In this document: in pieces, positions 32,078-39,265 of the stretch
Numbering within the stretch: the stretch's first letter is position 1
How the letters are laid out: each line of letters opens with the position of its first letter
Source: Bacteroidota bacterium
GTDB lineage: Bacteria > Bacteroidota > Bacteroidia > Chitinophagales > Saprospiraceae
DNA: 43,179 nucleotides
Assembly (NCBI GenBank): GCA_024743405.1
Contig: JANSWP010000060.1
Location: 1 to 43,179 of the forward strand
Direction: 5' to 3'
Program-made: the position numbers and the translations under genes
Notes under the pieces: model-generated
Database searches by the model: none
What the model was told of the DNA's origin: nothing
What the model saw: the letters and a program-made list of their open reading frames with translations, nothing else

Positions 32078-33586
32078 CTACAGAATAACTATTCGTTGAG
32101 TTGAAATTTGTCGGTCACTTTCAAGCCTTAAATAATAAATACCTGATTGTATGCCTGCCAAATTCAATTCGATAATATTATTTCCTTTTGTAATTAATTG
32201 ATTATTAATTGATTGTATAGTTTGTCCTTGAGTATTTATGATAGAAAGATTGATATGATCTGTTTTTTGAGAATTGAACTGTAGCATTATTTTTCCTTCT
32301 AGCGCAGGGTTTGGAGCAACCAATATTTCTTCTAGAAAATCAATTTCTTGCACAGTCGAGAGTTGCCCTCCAGTGGCAAAATGACCACTTTCAGAATAAA
32401 TGATCTCACAAAAATCAGTTTGACTAAATGCCCAAATGCGCCAATAATAATTATCGCGGTTAGCACTTAATTCATTGGATGTAAAAGTCGTGTTTTTGAG
32501 GACGGCTTGATCCCAAATAAGACCAAACGAAGCCAGGGGTGAAATTTCAATTAAATAAAAATCTGCATTTGGGACGGGCTCCCATTCAAAGTCCACATTA
32601 TCATAAGTTTCGATTAATTCTTGATTTGAAGGAGAGATTAAATTTGCCGTTTCTGTGACGTCTTTTAGTTCCGGACAATCCAAATTACTCAACTGCCACC
32701 GGGCGTCATAATCTTCCAAAATGACCTCCATTTGATCATCTGAAAAATGATATTCCGGACAGCCAGAGAAAGAGTAGTATGCCATATGGTTGCGCTCATC
32801 AGGATCTATTAAAACACTATCTGGGTCAACTGCGCCACCTGTATAATTGCAATTTGCAGCACCAACTGTAATATAATCAGCGGGTGTTCCACATAGATAA
32901 TCAGCTGAAGTTTCACAGTTTTTATCTCTGTCAACGTATTCTACATCGTTACTCCAATTTCCCCACATAACAGTCTGCGGTGTAGGTTGGTTTGGGTCAT
33001 AAGTTGTTGATTCCCAACCAAAAAAAGTATGATGTAAACTAAAAAAATGCCCCATTTCATGTGCTAAAATTCCAGCATTAGGAGTCATGAAAGATTTATC
33101 CATATAAATAATGTCTTGACCGCCTGTATAATATCCAGAGTTACCGGAGCTTAATCCATTTCCTACAAAAATATTGATGGCATTGGAGACTTTATTTTGA
33201 GCATAAAGCGAAGTGACAGAAGTAGGCACATTAGGAAATTGGAGATTAAACATTGCCTCACTATTGATATAATTGAATTCTTCTTTGAGGTAGAAAACCA
33301 TGTTTAATGGAGCATAATCTTGATTTAATTTACAGATTCCTTGTAGCGCTCTTTTCTCTGTCATTCGGCCACCTCCTTCATCATTACCAACGAGGTGTAG
33401 TTGAATGGGCACATAAAAGATTGAGTCATTTCTGTCATGATTATTCAATCTGGCGGCTTCTTTATTGGCTAATAATCTAGGCGTAAAATCTTCATCTGGT
33501 AGGAAACCACATTGACCAGGATGACCAATTTGAGCATTGATCACGGAAAAACTAAAAGCAAAAAGGAGGAAAAATAGGGTTCGCAT
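32078..33586 (-). CDS. M43-type zinc metalloprotease with T9SS type A sorting domain
   Basis: 502 residues; signal peptide MRTLFFLLFAFSFSVINAQ. The zinc site is HEMGHFFSLHH (His176, Glu177, His180, His186), the HExxHxxxxxH pattern of pappalysin-like M43 peptidases; the usual Gly before the last turn is Ser183. Family surroundings are present: INIFVGNGL, DIIYMDKSFM upstream and HMAYYSFSGCPEYHFSDDQM downstream, where the Met after NH is the Met-turn. A fibronectin/Ig-like region (LISPSNQELIETYDNVDFEW .. NYYWRIWAF) follows. The last 75 or so residues, from VAPNPALEGKI to QRIVIL, form a type A sorting domain. It is predicted to be secreted and to cleave extracellular proteins. Paired cysteines occur around the active site. 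Confidence 0.92.
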   Translation of the reverse strand: MRTLFFLLFAFSFSVINAQIGHPGQCGFLPDEDFTPRLLANKEAARLNNHDRNDSIFYVPIQLHLVGNDEGGGRMTEKRALQGICKLNQDYAPLNMVFYLKEEFNYINSEAMFNLQFPNVPTSVTSLYAQNKVSNAINIFVGNGLSSGNSGYYTGGQDIIYMDKSFMTPNAGILAHEMGHFFSLHHTFFGWESTTYDPNQPTPQTVMWGNWSNDVEYVDRDKNCETSADYLCGTPADYITVGAANCNYTGGAVDPDSVLIDPDERNHMAYYSFSGCPEYHFSDDQMEVILEDYDARWQLSNLDCPELKDVTETANLISPSNQELIETYDNVDFEWEPVPNADFYLIEISPLASFGLIWDQAVLKNTTFTSNELSANRDNYYWRIWAFSQTDFCEIIYSESGHFATGGQLSTVQEIDFLEEILVAPNPALEGKIMLQFNSQKTDHINLSIINTQGQTIQSINNQLITKGNNIIELNLAGIQSGIYYLRLESDRQISTQRIVIL

Positions 33587-33709
33587 AATGATTTTTTTTA
33601 CCCAAAATTAATTGAAAAAATGAATCAGCTGTTAATTGAATGTTTTTTGTCAATGAATTTACGAATTCTATTTTCAGTTGTCCTCCTTTTTAATCTTTGT
33701 CAAACCCTA

Positions 33710-35440
33710 TCAAATATTCGTCTGAAGGGTAAATTTTTGGTGCTTAGATTTTTCAGCCGAATTACCTTGACTATCTACCCAGTCTACAGCCTCCTGAATA
33801 TTCATAAAAAAGTTGTCCTTTCCAATTTTCTCTATCAAATGTCCTTTTTTCATAGCATCTCTAACGGGGCCTCGAACTCCTGAAAAATAGACTTTGATAC
33901 CTTGGTTAGAGGAATCTTCCAATATTTCTTCTAGCGCATGAACCGCACTACTATCCAAATCATAAATAGTATTTGCAGGCAAAATGATCGCTTTCAAATC
34001 TTTCCCTTTTCTAATAATTTCATCCTCTAATAGTTCTTTAAAATAATTGATATTGGCGAAATAGAGTGGTGCATCAAATCGAATGATTAATAAATCTTTA
34101 CGTTCCACAACATTTGAAAAACGTTTGACATTGCGATAAAAATCTGTGTTGGGAACTTGCCCCAATATCGCTACGTGTGGTCGAGTACTTCTGAAAATAA
34201 CCATTGCCAAAGACAAGACAACACCCACTCCAATACCTAATTCAATTCCTAAAGTCAAAGTTGCCAAGAACGTGACAATCAACATCCAGAAATCGGTTCG
34301 ATTACTACTCCAAAGATGTTTTGCTTCTTTGTAGTCAATCAATCCAAAAACTGCCACCATGATGACGGAAGCTAGAATGGCTTTGGGTAGGTAGTAAAAT
34401 AGTGGAGTTAAAAATAATAAAGTTAAGACGATTAAAATTGCACTAAAGACTGAAGCTAGAGCTGTATTTGCTCCAGCTTGATCATTCACCGCTGTTCTAG
34501 AGAACCCACCAGTTACGGGATAACTTTGAAAGAAAGCACCTCCGATATTAGCTGCTCCTAAAGCAATTAATTCTTTATTGGGTATAACCTTATAATTCTT
34601 GTGTTTTGATTGAATGGCTTTGGCGACTGCGATACTTTCCATAAAACTCACTAATGCAATCGTCAATGCAATCGGTAATAGAGCTTCCCAATGTCCCATT
34701 TCAAAAGAAGGCATGGTGAAGGATGGCAGACCGTCTGGTACCTCTCCAACTATCTTTACACCTTGATTAGTTAGACCTAATCCCCAAACTGCCAAAATCC
34801 CAAAGACAACAGCCACCAATTGACTAGGTAAGGATTTTTTGATTTTCTTAATAAACAATATCAAAAATATACCGCCCATTCCAATGGCAACGGTGATCCA
34901 ATTGATTTCCGAAAATTGGGCAATAGCATTTCCAATAATCTCATGCACGTGGTGACTTCTTGGGATATTTACGCCCAACAAATGTTTTAATTGACTGAGC
35001 CCAATAATTAAAGCTGCAGCCGAGGTAAAACCGGAAATCACAGGATGAGATAGAAAATTAACTAAAAATCCCAATCGAAAAACGCCTAAGAAAAATTGGA
35101 TCAAACCAACAAACAAAGCAAGCGTTATCGCCAACAAAATATACATTTCGGTACCTCCTCCGGCAATTGCACCAATTCCGGTTGCCGTCAATAGAGAAAC
35201 CATCGCAACAGGACCAACCGCTAATTGTCGAGAAGTACCTAATAAAGCATAAATAATTAATGGAATTGTTGATGCATATAGCCCATAAATAGGAGGTAAA
35301 CCAGCAATCATAGCATAAGCCATTCCTTGTGGAATTAGCATGACACCTACGGTAAGACCTGCGGATAGGTCTCCTTTTAAATCTCCTTTTTTATAGTTTG
35401 TTAGCCAATCAAAGGCTGGAATGTTGTTTTTTAAGCTCAT
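33710..35440 (-). CDS. SulP-family inorganic anion transporter with STAS domain
   Basis: 576 residues. The start DLKGDLSAGLTVGVMLIPQG, then MAYAMIAGLPPIYGLYAS, is the SulP signature region. GTSRQLAVGPVAMVSLLTA and SHPVISGFTSAAALIIGLSQ follow, then further helices (12-14 in total) and GGAFFQSYPVTGGFSRTAVN. A cytoplasmic STAS domain occupies about residues 440-555 (LIIRFDAPLYFANINYFKEL .. AIILPANTIYDLDSSAVHAL). Bacterial SulP proteins take up sulfate, bicarbonate or dicarboxylates with sodium or protons; the substrate cannot be fixed here. No carbonic anhydrase or sulfate-assimilation gene is next to it. The gene is complete, single, and about 120 bases from the protease gene. Confidence 0.95.
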   Translation of the reverse strand: MSLKNNIPAFDWLTNYKKGDLKGDLSAGLTVGVMLIPQGMAYAMIAGLPPIYGLYASTIPLIIYALLGTSRQLAVGPVAMVSLLTATGIGAIAGGGTEMYILLAITLALFVGLIQFFLGVFRLGFLVNFLSHPVISGFTSAAALIIGLSQLKHLLGVNIPRSHHVHEIIGNAIAQFSEINWITVAIGMGGIFLILFIKKIKKSLPSQLVAVVFGILAVWGLGLTNQGVKIVGEVPDGLPSFTMPSFEMGHWEALLPIALTIALVSFMESIAVAKAIQSKHKNYKVIPNKELIALGAANIGGAFFQSYPVTGGFSRTAVNDQAGANTALASVFSAILIVLTLLFLTPLFYYLPKAILASVIMVAVFGLIDYKEAKHLWSSNRTDFWMLIVTFLATLTLGIELGIGVGVVLSLAMVIFRSTRPHVAILGQVPNTDFYRNVKRFSNVVERKDLLIIRFDAPLYFANINYFKELLEDEIIRKGKDLKAIILPANTIYDLDSSAVHALEEILEDSSNQGIKVYFSGVRGPVRDAMKKGHLIEKIGKDNFFMNIQEAVDWVDSQGNSAEKSKHQKFTLQTNI

Positions 35441-35543
35441 ATTTTTCTATTAATTGAGATGCAAAATTAGACCATTGTAGAGATATGTTATGTGATGTGA
35501 ATTACAAAAGAGCATCTTGAGACAACATCCGGTAATTTTAGGG

Positions 35544-35745
35544 TAAGGGAGTAGGAAATAAATAGCCTACCCATTTCACTTCCTCTTTTTCCTTCATTTT
35601 TCGTTAAAAATACTTTTTGGCTATGCCTTTGTGCCACCGGCACAAGCAATCCCAGATACCTATGGGGATGTCTGCGTTTTTTGCCTCAACTGAAGAAAAA
35701 ATAGCTGTGTAAAATTTGGGTACCTTATTTAATTCCTACCCCCTA
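35544..35745. repeat. MITE-like element, family B, long copy (B2, about 202 bp)
   Basis: It starts TAAGGGAGTAGGAAATAAAT and ends AATTCCTACCCCCTA, both with TA at the edge. The interior has a hairpin TTGTGCC-ACC-GGCACAA and the core GATGTCTGCGTTTTTTGCCT shared (complemented) with B3 and B4. It lies in the gap between the divergent SulP and DsbA-like genes. Confidence 0.75.
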
Positions 35746-35796
35746 AAAGGATTTTCTACAATTTGGTAATTCAATCAATCTTTCAATCTTTGAGGC

Positions 35797-36471
35797 ATGA
35801 AAGCTTTTCTTTTCACGGTTATATTAACTTCCTTCATTCAAATAATGACAATGGCTCAAGTCAAACCAAAGGTTATTTATTTCGGCGATCCTATGTGCTC
35901 TTGGTGTTATGGATTTTCACCCGAATTTTCTGATGTAATAAAGGACTTAGAAGAGTCTGTTGATTTTCAATTTGTTATGGGTGGACTACGACCTTACAAC
36001 ACTCAAAAAATTGAAGAGTTAGCTGATTTTTTGAAAGAACATTGGGAGGACGTTCATGAAAGTAGTGGGCAGCCTTTTGGATACGAAATATTGGAAGATA
36101 TGGAGTTCGTTTACGATACAGAACCTGCTTGCCGAGCCACTGTTACAATGCGGCAATTGAGTCCGAAATCAGAGTTTGAGTTTTTTAAGGCGATTCAAAA
36201 AGCTTTTTATCATCAAAATAAACACACAAATAAGACTGAAACGTATTTAGAATTGGTGGAGCAATTTGGTGTACGCAAAGAAGACTTCAAAAATGCATTT
36301 GAATCAGAGGAAATGAGGGAAGCTGTTCGGAGAGATTTTGAATATTCATCGGAAGTAGGCGTGCGTGGTTTCCCTACAGTCGTTTTGCAAATAGGTGATC
36401 AATATTATTTGATTGCGAATGGATATATGAAATCGGGAGTGGTGATTGAAAGAATTAAAAAACAGTTGTAG
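35797..36471 (+). CDS. Exported DsbA-family (thioredoxin-fold) protein
   Basis: 224 residues with a signal peptide ending near MAQ (MKAFLFTVILTSFIQIMTMA). The active site is C34-SW-C37 in FGDPMCSWCYGFSPEF, and the cis-proline loop is GVRGFPTVVLQ. An inserted helical domain lies between (roughly residues 65-170). The CSWC motif with 'GDPMCSWCyGF.Pe' is typical of the FrnE/DsbA-like group, which act as thiol oxidoreductases or isomerases. The signal peptide puts it in the periplasm, whereas FrnE proteins are often cytoplasmic. The gene ends TAG directly followed by the ATG of the YkgJ gene (no gap), so the two are translationally coupled. Confidence 0.9.
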   Translation: MKAFLFTVILTSFIQIMTMAQVKPKVIYFGDPMCSWCYGFSPEFSDVIKDLEESVDFQFVMGGLRPYNTQKIEELADFLKEHWEDVHESSGQPFGYEILEDMEFVYDTEPACRATVTMRQLSPKSEFEFFKAIQKAFYHQNKHTNKTETYLELVEQFGVRKEDFKNAFESEEMREAVRRDFEYSSEVGVRGFPTVVLQIGDQYYLIANGYMKSGVVIERIKKQL

Positions 36472-36957
36472 ATGAGTTTAATAGAGCAGTGGAAAAAGGG
36501 CAAGGCAAATGTTCGGAAAAAGCATAAAAAATTCACCCAAAAGCTAAAAAGAGAGAAAGGTAAAAAGTTGAACGAGCTCGGAGATGAATTACACGAACAG
36601 GTGTTTTCTGAAGTTGACTGTCTTGAATGTGCTAATTGTTGTACCTCCATCCCGCCTATAGTCAACAAAACCGACGCAACCCGAATTTCCAAGCATCTGG
36701 GGATGAAATTATCAGAATTTCAAAAAGAGTATTTGATTCAAGATGAAGATGGAGATACGGTTATGAATACTTCTCCTTGTCGATTTTTACTGGAAAATAA
36801 TCATTGTATGATTTACGAATTTCGACCTAAAGCCTGCCGAGAATACCCTCATACGGATGCATTTGAATTTGCTAAAAATTTGCACTTACATGCCGTCAAT
36901 GCGCGATATTGCCCGGCCGTTTTTCATATACTGGAACGCATGGCTAAGGTGATTTAA
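36472..36957 (+). CDS. YkgJ-family cysteine cluster protein
   Basis: 161 residues, no signal peptide. A basic helical N-terminus (about 1-45) precedes the cysteine cluster: C50-LE-C53-AN-CC56,57, then SPCRFLLENNHCMIYEFRPK, ACREYPHTD and NARYCPAV. This CxxCxxCC...C...C...C...C arrangement is the zinc- or iron-binding signature of the YkgJ/Fli-B-like family, whose function is mostly unknown. The start codon follows the stop of the thioredoxin-fold gene without a gap, pointing to a shared message. Its stop is only 6 bases from the stop of the convergent NlpC/P60 gene. Confidence 0.9.
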   Translation: MSLIEQWKKGKANVRKKHKKFTQKLKREKGKKLNELGDELHEQVFSEVDCLECANCCTSIPPIVNKTDATRISKHLGMKLSEFQKEYLIQDEDGDTVMNTSPCRFLLENNHCMIYEFRPKACREYPHTDAFEFAKNLHLHAVNARYCPAVFHILERMAKVI

Positions 36958-36963
36958 GTTCAA

Positions 36964-38004
36964 CTAATTCTTTCGAGCGATAATGTTTTTTAACTTGAAA
37001 TTCTTTATTTTATTTAAACTTTTTTCGAGTCTTGATTCTTCCTTTTTAGTATTACATGGACCTTCATATTGTTTTAAAAATGCCACATTTACTTTGTCTA
37101 TTACTGAAAATTTGCTTCGAACAAAAAACTCGTTTCTACTTTTATTTTCAATTCTTTGGTACCATGCTAAGCTTTCAAAATGCTCACGCATAGCCTCATT
37201 CTTGTAAAACTCATAGCCATGACGGGCGAAAATGGTGTTTTTAAGAATTCGAATTTCACAAGGATCGAGGTCTTCAATATCCTTCACCTTCAATCGTTTT
37301 TGAGAACTTCTTGGAGTCGGTTTCTCCTTTTTAAAATTGAAACTTAAATCAATCTCTTCTTCTGAAATCTTTTCTTTATCCGACTCAACTTTGGTTGAAA
37401 GGAATTGATCAGAATTCGGAAAAGGAGGGACCCATTCGAAAGCTAATTCCTTGGCTTTTCCCTCTTTATTACTGGAATCCTTTCCTGATTCTTTTTTGGG
37501 GTCTGCGAGAATGTCCCTTCCATTAGGTATCTTTTCAAATAACCTTTTTCCTCCGACAAAAATATCGGCGTAGTCCTTCAAAATATCAAAAGCTACTTTT
37601 TTATTATTACTTGAAGCGTGGATAAATCGAATTTGATCACCTAACACCTCACTGACAATTCCCACATGCCCTACATAGTGTCCTCCAGAACTAAAAAAAA
37701 GTAAATCGCCAGGCTGATAAGTATCCGTTTTTTTCAAGTTGATACCTCTGTCCCATCCATGTTGAGAACGAGAAGTTCGAGGGATATTAAAGCCGGCTTT
37801 TTTAAAGGAATTTTGAACCAATGCAGAACAGTCAATGGTTCTTCTGGTGGTGCCACCCATTTTCCATCTGACACCAAGATAGGTTTCCGCCTCTTCCAAT
37901 ACGACTTCAATTTTGTCCGTAGGATATAAGGCAAAAGTATTTTGTGAGCAAATAGGAATTAAGAAAATTGTTAAAATCGAAAATTTGAAAAAGGAACTTA
38001 ACAT
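36964..38004 (-). CDS. NlpC/P60 (C40) peptidase with C-terminal YARHG domain
   Basis: 346 residues with N-terminal signal LSSFFKFSILTIFLIPICS (signal peptide, or possibly a lipoprotein at Cys19). NlpC/P60 domain about 30-150: catalytic Cys59 in RRTIDCSALVQNSF, His113 in HYVGHVGIVSE and His129 in RFIHASSNN, with YQPGDLLFFS between. Such enzymes cleave D-Glu-mDAP or related peptidoglycan bonds. A charged linker (about 155-235, rich in Lys/Glu/Ser) leads to a YARHG domain, ILKNTIFARHGYEFYKNEAM .. LAWYQRI, about 250-310, a small extracellular module thought to bind the cell wall. Single gene, convergent with YkgJ. A periplasmic or surface wall hydrolase is the best guess. Confidence 0.9.
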   Translation of the reverse strand: MLSSFFKFSILTIFLIPICSQNTFALYPTDKIEVVLEEAETYLGVRWKMGGTTRRTIDCSALVQNSFKKAGFNIPRTSRSQHGWDRGINLKKTDTYQPGDLLFFSSGGHYVGHVGIVSEVLGDQIRFIHASSNNKKVAFDILKDYADIFVGGKRLFEKIPNGRDILADPKKESGKDSSNKEGKAKELAFEWVPPFPNSDQFLSTKVESDKEKISEEEIDLSFNFKKEKPTPRSSQKRLKVKDIEDLDPCEIRILKNTIFARHGYEFYKNEAMREHFESLAWYQRIENKSRNEFFVRSKFSVIDKVNVAFLKQYEGPCNTKKEESRLEKSLNKIKNFKLKNIIARKN

Positions 38005-38091
38005 ACGATTTACTGGAAGTTTAGTTTTCCTTTTCAGTCATAATCCATAAATCCTAATTTGATTTTCATTGTGGGCTTTGGTAACCATGTT

Positions 38092-38298
38092 TAAAGGAAA
38101 GGAGTAGGAAATAAATAACTTACCCAAATTTTAGGAAGCTAATTTTTCTTTAGACAAGGCAAAAAACGCAGACATCCCCATAGGTATCTGGGATTGCTTG
38201 TGCCGGTGGCACATAGGCATAGCCAAAAAGTATTTTTAACGATGCATAAAGGAAACATATCAAGTAAAATGGGTAGGTTATATTTTTTCTCCTCCCTA
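38092..38298. repeat. MITE-like element, family B, long copy (B3) ending in a stop codon
   Basis: It starts TAAAGGAAAGGAGTAGGAAA, contains GGCAAAAAACGCAGACATCC and the hairpin TGTGCC-GGTGGCACA, and ends CTCCTCCCTA at 38298. B2 is its reverse complement over most of the length. Bases 38296-38298 (CTA) are the TAG stop of the DMT gene, so the element edge lies within that codon. Confidence 0.75.
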
Positions 38299-39225
38299 AA
38301 GTTCTTTATAATTCTTTTTCTTTAAGGCGATTAACAGCACACCAGCTATGACAAAAAGGGTGCCTGTCCATTGCAACCAACCTAACCTTTCTTCCAGAAA
38401 AATATAAGCTAAAACAATGGTTGAAATAGGTCCAATACTTGTAATAATGGCGGCATTATTGGAGCCAATTACCCTAACACCCTCTACAATTAGAAAAGTA
38501 GGAATTATAGTGGCTATAATAGCAATGGCTATGCTCAATTGGTAAACAGGCTTATCAAAGCTTAATAAGTCAGTTTCGTTGAATAAATAGTGGTGAATAA
38601 AAATACCAAATGAAGCGGACAACATGGCAAGAGAATTGAATCGAAAAGTCCCTACTTTGGGTAATATAATCCCTCCACCAATGAGATAGACAGAGTAAAA
38701 AAGAGCTGACAAAAAGACAAGCCCTGTTCCTAGCCAAATATTTTCTCCAAAATTAGATTGTAGGTTTTCCCAGAATGCCATCCCTACTCCCAAGTAGGTC
38801 AAACCAAGGGCAATCAATTGAACGTTGAGGATTTTTTTCTTTAAGAAGACCAAAGACATCAACAGTACAATAGTTGGATATAGGTATAAGATAATGCGCT
38901 CAAAACTTGCAGAAATGTACTGCAGACCCATGAAGTCAAAAAGAGATGCCAAATAATAACCTAACATTCCCATTAGCATAATAATCCCCAATTCTTTCTT
39001 CGTCAACGGGTTTTGACGATTTTTCTTTTTATTAAATGACCAGATAGCAATGATGAGAAAAATTGGAAATGAAAATGCCATCCGTAGTGTCAATAAAGAG
39101 GCAGAATCTATTGAGTATTGATACGCTAACTTGACAAAAATAGCCTTTGTAGAGACTAAAACAGCTCCTAAAAAAACTAAGATGGCCGCTACAAAATATT
39201 CTTTAGTTGTGGGCGTATGGTTCAT
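38296..39225 (-). CDS. DMT-family (EamA) transporter
   Basis: 309 residues with ten hydrophobic segments in two EamA repeats. First half: YFVAAILVFLGAVLVSTKAI, LLTLRMAFSFPIFLIIAIWS, GIIMLMGMLGYYLASLFDFM, IILYLYPTIVLLMSLVFLKK. Second half: WLGTGLVFLSALFYSVYLIG, SIAIAIIATIIPTFLIVEG, then ISTIVLAYIFLEERLGWLQW and GTLFVIAGVLLIALKKKN. The 'LfLkE.l...q..G..li..G' ending of each repeat is typical. Such proteins export amino acids or other small metabolites; the substrate is open. The N-terminus (NHTPTTKEY) is cytoplasmic. The C-terminus is defined by the TAG that coincides with the edge of a family B element, so the original tail may have been longer. Confidence 0.92.
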   Translation of the reverse strand: MNHTPTTKEYFVAAILVFLGAVLVSTKAIFVKLAYQYSIDSASLLTLRMAFSFPIFLIIAIWSFNKKKNRQNPLTKKELGIIMLMGMLGYYLASLFDFMGLQYISASFERIILYLYPTIVLLMSLVFLKKKILNVQLIALGLTYLGVGMAFWENLQSNFGENIWLGTGLVFLSALFYSVYLIGGGIILPKVGTFRFNSLAMLSASFGIFIHHYLFNETDLLSFDKPVYQLSIAIAIIATIIPTFLIVEGVRVIGSNNAAIITSIGPISTIVLAYIFLEERLGWLQWTGTLFVIAGVLLIALKKKNYKEL

Positions 39226-39265
39226 GGGCCGAAAGTACTATTCTTATGGGAACCAATCTATTGTT

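Noticed and set aside
33620-33883. 87-codon plus-strand frame between the M43 protease and SulP genes
   Set aside because: Mostly overlaps the end of the SulP gene on the opposite strand, and the signal-like start is fortuitous.
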